From assembly GCF_002999135.1 (NCBI RefSeq), contig NZ_CP027229.1:1-64000 (forward strand): DNA of 64,000 nucleotides, written 5' to 3'. A model generated the notes under the pieces. That model did no database searches. It saw only the letters and a list, made by a program, of their open reading frames with translations, and was not told where the DNA came from. Numbering within the stretch: position 1 is the first letter of the stretch; every line of letters begins with the position of its first letter. Shown piece by piece: positions 8,489 through 16,716 of the stretch. Source of the stretch: Capnocytophaga sp. oral taxon 878 (GTDB lineage: Bacteria > Bacteroidota > Bacteroidia > Flavobacteriales > Flavobacteriaceae). Both the position numbers and the translations under genes were made by a program.

Positions 8489-9901
8489 CTATTCGTAATT
8501 GGCTACGTCTAATATCCAAGGGTCGGCTATTTCGGTATTTTCGCGTATTTCCTCTACCTTTTTCATAGCATCTTCATACTTTTCATAACGATCAACATAG
8601 ATGAAGTTAAGTACTTGGTCGCGGTTATAATACACTTTGGCATCATATCCCCAATTCTTCATTTCATTTACCCTATTATTCACATTGTTGATATTGAGGA
8701 ATACCCCTACAATTACATAATATCCCTTTTCGGTATCTTTGGCTGTAAGTTTGGTTACACGTGCACTGCGGAATAGCTGTGTAATCTCTTTAGGGTTATT
8801 TTCAATTTCCAAAGCAGTGAGGAACAAAAAGTAACGGTCACGGCTGCGGGTGTAATTCAAATCTAATGATGAAGCATTATTAGGTATGAGGTAACGGTTA
8901 TCGTTTTTAATATCAAGGCGGAATATATCAAAGCCTAATGTGTTTTCGCTAGAAGGGGTACGCGTCTTTACAAACTCATCATTCACATTGATAGTGCTGT
9001 TAAAGAAGTTTTGTGCAGGGCGTAATTTGCTTTCCAATGAGGTGGTTTTGCCGCTTTCGGGTATAGTAACGGATACATTATCACCCATCATATTAAAGTC
9101 GCCTTCAAGAGTTACCCCCATAATACGTGTTTTAAAATCATCTTGTTCGGGAGTTTTGAAGCCTTTAAAAGAGAAGGTTTTGGATGCCTCATTGGTAATG
9201 GCAGAGAACCCATCATAGGTAATGATTTTCTTTACATTGCTATCGGGGTTTTCATATACAATAACTAGTGCCCATCCTGCTGCCGATCCTCCTTCTACTT
9301 GCCCCAAAGTGGCGCGTATATTGGCAACGGTATAATCACCTTCAATTTTGGAGCCTGTAGCCAGTAGGCTGGTAACATTGGCGTAATATACGTACGGAGC
9401 AGAGTTTTTTAGATCATTATCATTAACGCCATCATATATAAGTTCGCCGCTGATGGGTACGTAACCACCTGTGGTGGGTGTTTGGAGGAGTACCTCGTAA
9501 GGGCTAGGGCGGCTATTATCGGTAGCTACGTTTTTAGTGCCGCGTAGTGTGCCACTGGCATAAGGATAAGTACCTGACCAGTATAAGCCAGCATAAGCTA
9601 CTTTACCCCCTGTACCATCATAACTAAAGCGGGCGCTGCTGGAAGAAAACGTTTGTGGGTCGTTATCAATATCGATATATTGCATATCCAGCTCGTCGTT
9701 TAGTTTGGCTTTAGGGCTGCGGTCGTTATAGGGTTCGTTGGGGGTGTTGTGTCTGTCTTTTCGGTTTAAGATGTTGTTTCCTATAATTTTAATATCCCCT
9801 TTGATAAAGGTTTCGTACCGTATTTTAAATTCGGTAGTACTTTGAGCATTTAGGTTTAGCGCAAACCAAAAGGCTAATAGGGTGAGGGTGTATTTTGTCA
9901 T
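8489..9901 (-). CDS. Secreted protein with C-terminal SPOR-like domain
   Basis: A 470-residue protein with signal peptide MTKYTLTLLAFWFALNLNAQ. The large middle part (about 40-370) is rich in beta structure and aromatic or small residues, with KVAYAGLYWSGTYPY and WALVIVYENPDSNVKKIITYDGF, as in some surface proteins of Bacteroidetes (DUF11/DUF3344-like in flavour, unverified). The C-terminal 80 residues (KGYYVIVGVFLNINNVNNRV ... NFIYVDRYEKYEDAMKKVEEIR) resemble a SPOR peptidoglycan-binding domain. Its ATG overlaps the stop of the Gfo/Idh gene by 4 nt. Function is unknown; a periplasmic or surface envelope role is likely. Confidence 0.7.
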   Translation of the reverse strand: MTKYTLTLLAFWFALNLNAQSTTEFKIRYETFIKGDIKIIGNNILNRKDRHNTPNEPYNDRSPKAKLNDELDMQYIDIDNDPQTFSSSSARFSYDGTGGKVAYAGLYWSGTYPYASGTLRGTKNVATDNSRPSPYEVLLQTPTTGGYVPISGELIYDGVNDNDLKNSAPYVYYANVTSLLATGSKIEGDYTVANIRATLGQVEGGSAAGWALVIVYENPDSNVKKIITYDGFSAITNEASKTFSFKGFKTPEQDDFKTRIMGVTLEGDFNMMGDNVSVTIPESGKTTSLESKLRPAQNFFNSTINVNDEFVKTRTPSSENTLGFDIFRLDIKNDNRYLIPNNASSLDLNYTRSRDRYFLFLTALEIENNPKEITQLFRSARVTKLTAKDTEKGYYVIVGVFLNINNVNNRVNEMKNWGYDAKVYYNRDQVLNFIYVDRYEKYEDAMKKVEEIRENTEIADPWILDVANYE

Positions 9902-10860
9902 AAGCTCAAGATTTGTTTGGCTATCCTAAGGGCTTCGGTGCCTTGTTCTAGGGTTACCATAGGGGTGGTGTTATGCGCGATAGCATCGGCAAAACTTTCA
10001 AGCTCATCAAGGATAGCGTTGTTATTATGGATTTCGGGATATTCGAAATATATTTGTCGGCGTTCTCCTTCTGCATTTTGTAGTATCATATCAAAGTCGC
10101 CGGGCTGTTGTGGGGCTTCTTTCATTTTTACTACTTCTACCTTCTTTTCTAAGAAATCGACTGAGATATAAGCGTCTTTTTGGAAGAAACGGCTTTTGCG
10201 CATATTCTTCATTGAGATACGGCTTGCGGTGATATTGGCTACGCAACCGTTTTCGAACTCTAAGCGTGCGTTGGTAATATCGGGTGAGTGGCTTATTACC
10301 ATAGCGCTGCTTGCTGATACGTGTTTTACTTTTGATTTTACTACGCTGAGGATTACATCGATGTCGTGAATCATCAAATCGAGTACTACGGGTACATCGG
10401 TACCGCGTGGGTTGAACTCGGCTAGCCTATGTGCTTCGATGAACATAGGGTTATGTATCATATCGCGTACGGCGGTAAATGCAGGGTTGAATCGTTCGAC
10501 ATGGCCTACTTGTCCTTTTACTCCGTATTGTTGGGTTAGGGCTATCATAGCTTCGGCTTCTTGAACGGTAGCTGCTATTGGTTTTTCGACAAAGATGTGT
10601 TTGCCTGCTTTTATTATTTTTTCGGCGCAAGCGAAGTGGTTAAGTGTAGGTGTTACGACATCGATCATATCGCAGGCATCGATAAGGGATTCGATGCTAT
10701 CAAAGCGTTTGTATCCGAACTCATCGGCTACTTTTTGTGCGTTGGTGTTATCGGGGTCATAGAATCCTACGAGTTCGTATTTGTTGGATTGGTTTAGCAA
10801 TCGGAGGTGTATTTTGCCTAAGTGACCGGCACCTAGGACACCTGCTTTAAGTTTTTTCAT
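9898..10860 (-). CDS. Gfo/Idh/MocA family oxidoreductase
   Basis: A 320-residue NAD(P)-dependent dehydrogenase-like protein. The Rossmann N-terminus reads KAGVLGAGHLGKIHLRLL. The family motif EKPIA follows near residue 92 (HIFVEKPIAATVQEAE), with VGHVERFNPA after it and DLMIHDIDVIL supplying the usual catalytic-site His. Substrates of this family are sugars, inositols or related compounds; which one applies here is not evident. It starts two bases after trpS and overlaps the next gene by 4 nt, so it sits in the middle of a translationally coupled operon. Confidence 0.9.
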   Translation of the reverse strand: MKKLKAGVLGAGHLGKIHLRLLNQSNKYELVGFYDPDNTNAQKVADEFGYKRFDSIESLIDACDMIDVVTPTLNHFACAEKIIKAGKHIFVEKPIAATVQEAEAMIALTQQYGVKGQVGHVERFNPAFTAVRDMIHNPMFIEAHRLAEFNPRGTDVPVVLDLMIHDIDVILSVVKSKVKHVSASSAMVISHSPDITNARLEFENGCVANITASRISMKNMRKSRFFQKDAYISVDFLEKKVEVVKMKEAPQQPGDFDMILQNAEGERRQIYFEYPEIHNNNAILDELESFADAIAHNTTPMVTLEQGTEALRIAKQILSL

Positions 10861-10862
10861 TG

Positions 10863-11831
10863 TTAATATCCTAATTTAGTGCGCACGCGTTGTAAGGTTT
10901 CGTTGGCTACTTTATGGGCTTTGGCGGCGCCTTCTTTGAGGATGGTGTCGAGTTCGTTTAAGTGTTCCATATAGTAGGTGTATCGCTCGCGTGGGGTTGC
11001 GAATTGTTCTAATATAAGTTCGTAGAGTGCTTGTTTTGCTTGCCCGAAACCGTATCCGCCGGCGCGGTAGGCCTTGTTCATAGCTTGTATTTGCTCTTGA
11101 GAAGCCAAGAGGCGATACAGGCGGGCTACGTTACAGGTATCGGGGTTTTTGGGCTCTTCCAGCGGGGTGCTATCGGTAGGGATGCTCATTATCTGCTTGC
11201 GGAGTTGTTTTTCGGGCAAGAAGATATTGATGAAGTTATTGCGTGATTTGCTCATTTTTTCGCCATCGGTACCGGGTATGATCATTACGTTTTCCTCGAT
11301 TTTGGCTTGTGGTAGTACGAATGTTTCGCCCATTTGGTGGTTAAAGCGTGAGGCTACATCGCGGGTGATTTCGAGGTGTTGTAGTTGGTCTTTTCCTACG
11401 GGGACTATTTCGGCATCGTACAGAAGTATATCGGCAGCCATAAGCATAGGGTAGGTAAAGAGTCCTGCATTGACGTCTTGTAGGTAGTCCATTTTGTCTT
11501 TGAATGAATGGGCTAGAGTGAGGCGTTGGTAGGGGAAGAAGCAGGCGAGGTACCAAGCTAGTTCGGCGGTTTGAGGTACGTCGCTTTGGCGGTAAAAGGT
11601 TACTTTGTTGGTATCTAATCCGAAGGCGAGCCAAGTGGCGGCTACGCTATATGTATTTTGGCGGAGTTCGGTTCCGTTTTTTATTTGAGTGAGGGAGTGC
11701 ATATCGGCAATGAACAGAAAAGAGTCGTTTTCTGGTTGTGCTGCCATTTGTACAGCGGGGCGTATTGCGCCGAGGATATTGCCTAAGTGTGGGGTACCTG
11801 TACTTTGGATACCTGTAAGTATTCGAGCCAT
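10863..11831 (-). CDS. trpS: Tryptophanyl-tRNA synthetase
   Basis: A 322-residue class I aminoacyl-tRNA synthetase that charges tRNA-Trp. The HIGH-equivalent is TPHLGN at about residues 13-18 in MARILTGIQSTGTPHLGN, and the KMSKS loop is GEKMSKSRNN near residue 195. Other family signatures are FLFIADMHSLTQI and PVGKDQLQHLEITRD. The length is normal. It leads the operon trpS, Gfo/Idh, SPOR protein, queE, with intergenic gaps of 2, -4 and 9 nt. Confidence 0.97.
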   Translation of the reverse strand: MARILTGIQSTGTPHLGNILGAIRPAVQMAAQPENDSFLFIADMHSLTQIKNGTELRQNTYSVAATWLAFGLDTNKVTFYRQSDVPQTAELAWYLACFFPYQRLTLAHSFKDKMDYLQDVNAGLFTYPMLMAADILLYDAEIVPVGKDQLQHLEITRDVASRFNHQMGETFVLPQAKIEENVMIIPGTDGEKMSKSRNNFINIFLPEKQLRKQIMSIPTDSTPLEEPKNPDTCNVARLYRLLASQEQIQAMNKAYRAGGYGFGQAKQALYELILEQFATPRERYTYYMEHLNELDTILKEGAAKAHKVANETLQRVRTKLGY

Positions 11832-11881
11832 AGTTTTTTAAATTAGTAAATTATTGGTAAATAGGTGATTTATATTGGGTG

Positions 11882-11889
11882 CAAAGGTA
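11882..11889 (-). promoter_or_regulatory. -7 promoter element of trpS operon
   Basis: On the minus strand this reads TACCTTTG followed by CACC, about 50 nt before the trpS ATG. The -33 region would fall in the last codons of the toxin gene and has no clear TTG, so the promoter may be weak or may need read-through from the toxin-antitoxin operon. Confidence 0.5.
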
Positions 11890-11901
11890 TGAAATAATTT
11901 T

Positions 11902-12204
11902 TTATTTATCGTTATAATGACCAAAAGCAGTGAGGATTTTGACTTTTTTCTCTGGTTCAAAAATTTCATATACCAAGCGGTGTTGGTTATTAATGCGTCT
12001 TGACCATATTTCTCTTTTGCCATACCCTTTTAGGGCTTCTGGTTTTCCTGTTCCTACTTTGGGTAAGGTTCTTAATTCTTGTAAAAGTTCTGCTATTTTT
12101 GCAAGGATTTGTTTGTTGCCGCTTTTGGTAAACTTTTTAATGTCTTTTAAAAATTCATCGGAATAGGAAGTGGTATAGGTAAAATTTTGTTCGGTTTTAT
12201 TCAT
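11902..12204 (-). CDS. YoeB/Txe family toxin (ribosome-dependent mRNase)
   Basis: A 100-residue RelE-superfamily toxin. Family members cut mRNA in the ribosomal A site. The YoeB/Txe signatures are visible: KPEALKGYGKREIWSRRINNQHRLVYEI, with the acidic and Arg catalytic residues, and the C-terminal GHYNDK, matching the His-Tyr pair near the YoeB C-terminus. It overlaps its antitoxin stop by 4 nt, the normal order for this class (antitoxin first). It lies immediately upstream of the trpS operon. The longer antisense and same-strand frames across it are shadows. Confidence 0.9.
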   Translation of the reverse strand: MNKTEQNFTYTTSYSDEFLKDIKKFTKSGNKQILAKIAELLQELRTLPKVGTGKPEALKGYGKREIWSRRINNQHRLVYEIFEPEKKVKILTAFGHYNDK

Positions 12205-12425
12205 TACATAAGCAGCATTTTTTCCATTTCGTCATTGCTGATAAAGTGCTCTTTTGAAGCGCTAGCTTTTTCAATTCTTGCAAAAAAAGCCTCTTTGGTC
12301 ATTTTGGGTTCTTCTTTTTTTGTTGTGAGCTCTTGATATTTTACTTTGAATTTTTTAAAAAGCTCTTCAAATAAATGAAAATCACTTTCTTTTATCTCTA
12401 CTTTTTCCAATATGATAGTACTCAT
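12204..12425 (-). CDS. Antitoxin partner of YoeB-like toxin
   Basis: A 73-residue acidic and lysine-rich protein. The N-terminal half (STIILEKVEIKESDFHLFEELFKKFKVKYQEL) is a predicted helix. The C-terminal half contains MTKEAFFARIEKASASKEHFISNDEMEKMLL, a pattern seen in antitoxin tails that wrap the toxin. It is not an evident Phd or MazE fold, so the call rests mainly on the 4-nt overlap with the toxin and its size. A good promoter precedes it. Confidence 0.8.
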   Translation of the reverse strand: MSTIILEKVEIKESDFHLFEELFKKFKVKYQELTTKKEEPKMTKEAFFARIEKASASKEHFISNDEMEKMLLM

Positions 12426-12449
12426 ACTAATATGATTTTATTTTAGGTG

Positions 12450-12479
12450 CAAATGTACGAAATAATTTTCAATTGGCAA
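12450..12479 (-). promoter_or_regulatory. Promoter of toxin-antitoxin operon
   Basis: On the minus strand TTGCCAATT is followed, 19 nt after its TTG, by TACATTTG and C. The antitoxin ATG is 25 nt downstream. It matches the extended -33 pattern seen elsewhere in the window. Confidence 0.75.
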
Positions 12480-12590
12480 TTAATAATTGTTAGATTTTAG
12501 GGGTGTGAGGGTTGGCTTGTAGGAAATAATAGGGGGAAAGAGGGAAGGGAAGGAAAAAATAGGAATGAGAAAAATGTAATGTTTTGTGGA

Positions 12591-12826
12591 TTTTGTTGCG
12601 AATTATGCAAAGAAAGAGGTTGAGGTTGAAGGGTTTGATAATCAGCGAGGTAATGATTATCCTTCGTTTATAGTTCGTTTATCCTTCGTTATAGGTTCGT
12701 TCAAACTGGGTGATAGCTATAAGGTGGTTGGGGTGATGCTGGAAGAAGAATAAACTGATTATCAGGGGAGAAGGAAAAGATAAGAGATGATAGGGTAGGG
12801 GAGGGTGTTTTTGAGATATTGGTAAT
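12591..12826 (-). repeat. Dispersed intergenic repeat, long form, copy 3
   Basis: A 236-bp element in the gap between the antitoxin and the DoxX gene, read on the minus strand. The inverted end TTTTGTTGCGAATTATGCAA is at 12591-12610 and the other, degenerate end ends at 12826. The four-unit 11-bp core is at 12658-12701. Similarity with copy 2 (opposite orientation) continues outside these ends, on both sides, for about 50-80 bp. No gene is visible between 12480 and 12910. Confidence 0.9.
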
Positions 12827-12917
12827 AAAAATGACAAAAGGGTGAGGATTCTGTAATCTTGAGCAGGAGGTGTGTGGTTGTTTTTGAAAATGTGAGTGAT
12901 TAATTATGGGTTGCTAA

Positions 12918-12947
12918 TTGTTAATTGAAAATTATTTTGTACCTTTG
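12918..12947 (+). promoter_or_regulatory. Promoter of BT_3928-like DoxX gene
   Basis: TTG at 12918-12920 belongs to a TTG-TTAATT segment. After a 19-nt spacer comes TACCTTTG at 12940-12947, followed by CGG. The ATG at 12988 is about 40 nt downstream. Confidence 0.78.
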
Positions 12948-12987
12948 CGGCAGTATTAACATTATTAATTGTAAATTCTTATCTGAA

Positions 12988-14079
12988 ATGAAATATATTA
13001 TTAATTTTCTTCGAGTGCTAGTGGGGGTGACTTTTATTGTTAGCGGGCTTATAAAGCTGAATGACCCATTAGGATTTTCGTTTAAATTAGAAGATTATTT
13101 TGCTGCTGAAGTGCTTGGTATGCCTTTTTTGGTGCCTTTTGCTTTGGTGTTGGCAGTAGTGGTATGCGTATTTGAGGTGGTTTTGGGTGTGGCCTTGCTG
13201 GTAGGTTACAAGAAGAATCTTACGCTTTGGCTGCTTACCTTAATGATGGTATTTTTTGGGTTTCTTACCTTCTATTCGGCTTATTTTAATAAGGTTACAG
13301 ACTGTGGTTGTTTTGGGGATGCTATTAAATTTACTCCTTGGCAGTCATTCACGAAAGATGTGGTGCTACTGGCCCTTACGCTTATAGTGTGGTGGGGCAA
13401 GAAGTATGTGCATCCTATTACTAAAGGTAAATTGCCTGTGATTATAGTGGTAGGCTCGGTACTATTATGCTTAGGGTTTTCACATTATGTGTACAACCAT
13501 TTGCCTGTTGTAGATTTTCGTCCGTATAAAATAGGGGCTAATATTCCTGAGGGATTGGCTCAGCCTATGAAGAACTTTACTTACCATTGGACAGTGAAAT
13601 TAGATGGTAAAGTACAGCAAATTACTAATAGCGGACAAGTGCCCAAGGATAGCAAAGGGGAATACGCTAAGGATATAATAGAGGTAACTACAGAGGCGCC
13701 TGCACCGCTTATGCATGATTTTTATATTCAGGATGAGTTTAGAGCTGATTATCTGGACGAGTTTATGGGTGATGAAAAACTGCTAATGGTGATGATGTAT
13801 AGAGTGGATAGGGCAAATTTGGAGGCTTTGAAGGAAATTAAAAAGGTAACTGATAAGGCCTTGAAGGCGGGGTATACGGTTATTGGGCTTACTTCTTCAT
13901 TATCTGAAGCCCAAAAAGTAGCTAAAGATTATGAACTGAACTTTGATTTTTACTACAATGATGCTACTACTTTAAAGACTGTTATTCGTTCAAATCCTGG
14001 ATTGGTAGTGCTTTCTAAAGGGACTATTTTGGATAAAAAGCATTACAATGATGCGGATAAATTAAAAATTGAGAATTAA
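12988..14079 (+). CDS. BT_3928-like DoxX/MauE membrane protein with thioredoxin-like C-terminus
   Basis: A 363-residue protein starting MKYIINFLRVLVGVTFIVSG. The first 140 residues form four transmembrane helices of the DoxX/MauE type (SGLIKLNDPLGFSFKLEDYF, the FYSAYFNKVTDCGCFGDAIKFTPW loop with CGC, and two further helices). Residues from about 200 onward are soluble and look like a thioredoxin-fold remnant without an obvious CxxC. This matches the BT_3928 family of Bacteroidetes, whose precise role is unknown. The upstream TTG start at 12925 is rejected because it is inside the promoter. It is 59 nt ahead of xerD. Confidence 0.85.
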   Translation: MKYIINFLRVLVGVTFIVSGLIKLNDPLGFSFKLEDYFAAEVLGMPFLVPFALVLAVVVCVFEVVLGVALLVGYKKNLTLWLLTLMMVFFGFLTFYSAYFNKVTDCGCFGDAIKFTPWQSFTKDVVLLALTLIVWWGKKYVHPITKGKLPVIIVVGSVLLCLGFSHYVYNHLPVVDFRPYKIGANIPEGLAQPMKNFTYHWTVKLDGKVQQITNSGQVPKDSKGEYAKDIIEVTTEAPAPLMHDFYIQDEFRADYLDEFMGDEKLLMVMMYRVDRANLEALKEIKKVTDKALKAGYTVIGLTSSLSEAQKVAKDYELNFDFYYNDATTLKTVIRSNPGLVVLSKGTILDKKHYNDADKLKIEN

Positions 14080-14138
14080 TAACTATCAATTAGCAAAGGT
14101 TAATGATTGAGAAATGTTAGTTGTAAAGTGTTAATTGG

Positions 14139-15053
14139 ATGACGTGGCATCAGGCGAATCAAGATTTTCAGCATTACTTGCGATTACAGAGGGGATTGGC
14201 TGAGAATACGGCTATTTCATACGGATTGGATGTTGAAAAGCTTATTAATTATCTGCAAAAATACAATATTACCGAAACACCCCTTACCATAGTGGAGGAT
14301 ACCCTGCGACAGTTTGTGTATGAAGTGGGGAAAGACCTTAATGCGCGTTCGCAGGCACGCCTTATATCGTCGCTTAAAGGATTTTTTAAGTTTATAATGT
14401 ATGAGAAGGGGCGTGAGGACTTCCCTATGGATTTGATAGACACTCCTAAAATAGGAGTTAAATTACCTGATACCCTTTCATTAGAAGAGATAGATGCGAT
14501 GCTGGCTGCTATAGACCTTAGTACTGATGAGGGACATAGGAATAAGGCTATAATAGAGACTTTGTATGCTTGTGGGTTACGGGTATCGGAGCTTATTTCA
14601 TTACGCTTGTCGGATTTGTTTTTTGATGAGGATTTTATAAGGGTGATGGGGAAGGGTAGTAAGCAGCGTTTGGTACCTATTGAAAAATATACACAAAAAC
14701 AGATTTCATACTATATAGAACATCAGCGGAAACAGCTGAAAATAGCCAAAGGACACGAAGATTATGTGTTTTTAAACCGAAGGGGCAGGCAACTTACGCG
14801 GGCAATGATATTCACTATAGTGAGGCGTACTGCTGAGGATGTAGGATTGAAGAAGACTATAAGTCCGCATACGTTTAGGCATTCATTTGCGACCCATTTG
14901 TTAGAGAATGGGGCTAATTTGCGAGCAATACAATTGATGTTGGGGCACGAGAATATTACTACTACAGAAGTATATGTGCACGTAGATAGAAGTTATTTGA
15001 GGGAGGCATTGGAGAAGTTCCATCCTCGCCAGAAGATGAGCTTTACCCAATAG
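14139..15053 (+). CDS. xerD: Tyrosine recombinase XerD
   Basis: A 304-residue tyrosine recombinase. The N-terminal SAM-like domain begins NQDFQHYLRLQRGLAENTAISYGLDV. The catalytic domain shows the conserved Arg in ACGLRVSELISLRL, the beta-hairpin Lys in MGKGSKQRLVPI, HTFRHSFATHLLENGA (HxxR), LGHENITTTEVYVHV, and the Tyr nucleophile in VYVHVD. With XerC it would resolve chromosome dimers at dif; no dif site was recognised here. Family assignment to XerC/D is firm, and XerD is preferred by length and sequence style. Confidence 0.92.
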   Translation: MTWHQANQDFQHYLRLQRGLAENTAISYGLDVEKLINYLQKYNITETPLTIVEDTLRQFVYEVGKDLNARSQARLISSLKGFFKFIMYEKGREDFPMDLIDTPKIGVKLPDTLSLEEIDAMLAAIDLSTDEGHRNKAIIETLYACGLRVSELISLRLSDLFFDEDFIRVMGKGSKQRLVPIEKYTQKQISYYIEHQRKQLKIAKGHEDYVFLNRRGRQLTRAMIFTIVRRTAEDVGLKKTISPHTFRHSFATHLLENGANLRAIQLMLGHENITTTEVYVHVDRSYLREALEKFHPRQKMSFTQ

Positions 15054-15151
15054 CTCCGTTGCATCATCACTCCTCTACAATGTGTTGTTGAGTGAAGGCT
15101 CATCTTAGCAAGTGTGTGTGTTTTTAAGGTTAGAATGAAGTGTGTTGAGGC

Positions 15152-15532
15152 TTATAAGTCGTCGAAATTAAGGGAGCGGAAAGCTGCCTTTTGTGGTTCT
15201 GGACTATCAAGACGTTCGTCGTATAGTTCGCGTTTGTAGTCTTTTTGGTGACGTTCGGAAATGACTTCTTCGCCGCGTTCATCGAATACATAGCTTGTCG
15301 TTTCGGCTAAAATGTCTTTGAATAGTTCAAAATCTTCTTTGTAGAGATAGATTTTGTGTTTTTTGTAGTGAAAAGAGCCATCATCGTGAGTGAATTTCTT
15401 ACTTTCGGTAATGGTAAGGTAATAATCGTTAGCGCGTGTAGCTCTTACATCGAAAAAGTAAGTACGCCTTCCGGCTCTTAAAACTTTAGAAAAAATTTCT
15501 TCATTGTCTAAAAAGTCCTTTTCTTCTTCCAT
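15152..15532 (-). CDS. DUF3276 family (PUR-like nucleic-acid-binding) protein
   Basis: A 126-residue protein with KVLRAGRRTYFFDVRATRANDYYLTITESKKF followed by FHYKKHKIYLYKEDFELFKDIL, the PUR-alpha-like repeat of the DUF3276 family found throughout Bacteroidetes. Members are small single-stranded DNA or RNA-binding proteins of unknown physiological role. The C-terminal tail (from about residue 90) is charged and variable. It is convergent with xerD and stands alone. The 15533-15809 gap shows no further gene. Confidence 0.88.
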   Translation of the reverse strand: MEEEKDFLDNEEIFSKVLRAGRRTYFFDVRATRANDYYLTITESKKFTHDDGSFHYKKHKIYLYKEDFELFKDILAETTSYVFDERGEEVISERHQKDYKRELYDERLDSPEPQKAAFRSLNFDDL

Positions 15533-15809
15533 TGTTTTTTAGTTTAATTATTCGCGGACAAAAGTCGATAAAAAACCAATACTATGCAAGAATTTTTCAA
15601 AATATTTTATCTATTCCGCTAATATTTATTATAATTTTAACATTTCTATCTTAAAAAAGTACTTAAAACCTAATTTTATTGAAAGATTTTTAGTAGGGTA
15701 ATAGGTGAGAGATAAGAAATAAGGAGAAGGGGTGTATTAGGATAGTTTGGTATGAATTTTGTGCTTTGATTTTGAGTTGATTAATAAATAACTAAAAAAC
15801 TGAATAAGA

Positions 15810-16307
15810 ATGGCAAACATTACATTTCATGGGCAGGCTGCCCATACGGCTGGTGAGCTTCCTAAAGTAGGGAGTGTGGCTTCTGATTTTTCGGCTGTTA
15901 AAAACGATTTGGCTGAAGTTAAACTTTCTGACTTTAGAGGGAAGAAGGTTATTTTGAATATTTTCCCGAGTGTAGATACTGGGGTGTGTGCGGCATCGGT
16001 GCGTAGATTTCATGTGGAGGCGGCGAAGGTAGAGAATGTGGCGATACTTTGTATTTCTAAGGATCTTCCGTTTGCTTTGACTCGTTTTTGTGCTGCTGAG
16101 GGTATTGATAATCTTACGATGTTATCGGATTTTCGTGGTGACTTCGAGAAGCATTATCCTATTGCTTTTACTGATAGCGTGCTAAAGGGCTTGTTATCAC
16201 GTAGTATAGTGGTGGTGAATGAGCAAGGAGAGGTGGTGTACACTGAACAGGTGGCTGAAACTACTGAAGAACCTAATTACGGAAAGGCTTTAGAAGCGGT
16301 TAAGTAA
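15810..16307 (+). CDS. tpx: Thiol peroxidase Tpx
   Basis: A 165-residue atypical 2-Cys peroxiredoxin that reduces peroxides with thioredoxin. The peroxidatic Cys is in FPSVDTGVCAASVRRF (about residue 60) and the resolving Cys is in LTRFCAAEGIDN (about residue 94). This spacing is characteristic of Tpx. The start MANITFHGQ is the usual one. The gene appears monocistronic and is followed by a hairpin. Confidence 0.96.
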   Translation: MANITFHGQAAHTAGELPKVGSVASDFSAVKNDLAEVKLSDFRGKKVILNIFPSVDTGVCAASVRRFHVEAAKVENVAILCISKDLPFALTRFCAAEGIDNLTMLSDFRGDFEKHYPIAFTDSVLKGLLSRSIVVVNEQGEVVYTEQVAETTEEPNYGKALEAVK

Positions 16308-16380
16308 TTGGGATAGACGTAGTGTATTTATTTGCTTTTGGAATTTAGGAGGATTCTTTTATTTCCATACAAAAATAGGA

Positions 16381-16431
16381 AAAAGCTGTTTTTGAGACAT
16401 TGTTGAGATGTTGAGAAAACGGCTTTTTTGT
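16381..16431 (+). terminator. Probable tpx terminator
   Basis: AAAAAGCTGTTTTT pairs with AAAACGGCTTTTT (one G-U pair) over a loop of about 22 nt and ends in a T-run. The loop is larger than usual, so confidence is moderate. Confidence 0.6.
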
Positions 16432-16534
16432 TTTATATGCTGATTAGTAGTGGTTTAATGCTTGTGTTGTAATTTTTGTGTATTGATTGTTTTGGTTATT
16501 TTTTGGGCTGTGTTTGGCTGTATTGTTGGACAGA

Positions 16535-16582
16535 CTATCCTTCGTTTATAGTTCGTTTATCCTTTGTTATTCGTTCGTTCAT
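16535..16582 (-). repeat. Dispersed intergenic repeat, short form, copy 4
   Basis: Read on the minus strand it contains four 11-bp units (16536-16579) framed exactly as ATG, 14 codons, TAG, giving MNERITKDKRTINEG. One base differs from copies 5 and 6 (ACG to ACA), leaving the encoded peptide unchanged. The long-form outer inverted motifs are absent. The rest of the 16308-16716 gap holds the tpx terminator and the ftsK promoter. Confidence 0.85.
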
Positions 16583-16649
16583 TGTAAGGGGTGGGTAGGG
16601 GGTGGTTGTGGTTTTTGCTGGGTTTGTCCTAATTTTAGTTTTTTTGTTG

Positions 16650-16678
16650 TTGCATCTGAAAATTGTTTTGTATCTTTG
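16650..16678 (+). promoter_or_regulatory. Promoter of ftsK
   Basis: TTG at 16650-16652 (or 16647-16649), an 18- to 21-nt spacer and TATCTTTG at 16671-16678 followed by CAG. The ftsK ATG is 38 nt further on. Confidence 0.7.
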
Positions 16679-16716
16679 CAGCCTGAAATTTAACTTTTGA
16701 AACCCTGAAAAGAACA

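Noticed and set aside
14139..15053. xerD as the integrase of a mobile element
   Set aside because: Length and motifs are those of the housekeeping XerC/D group, and neighbouring genes are core genes with no element ends.
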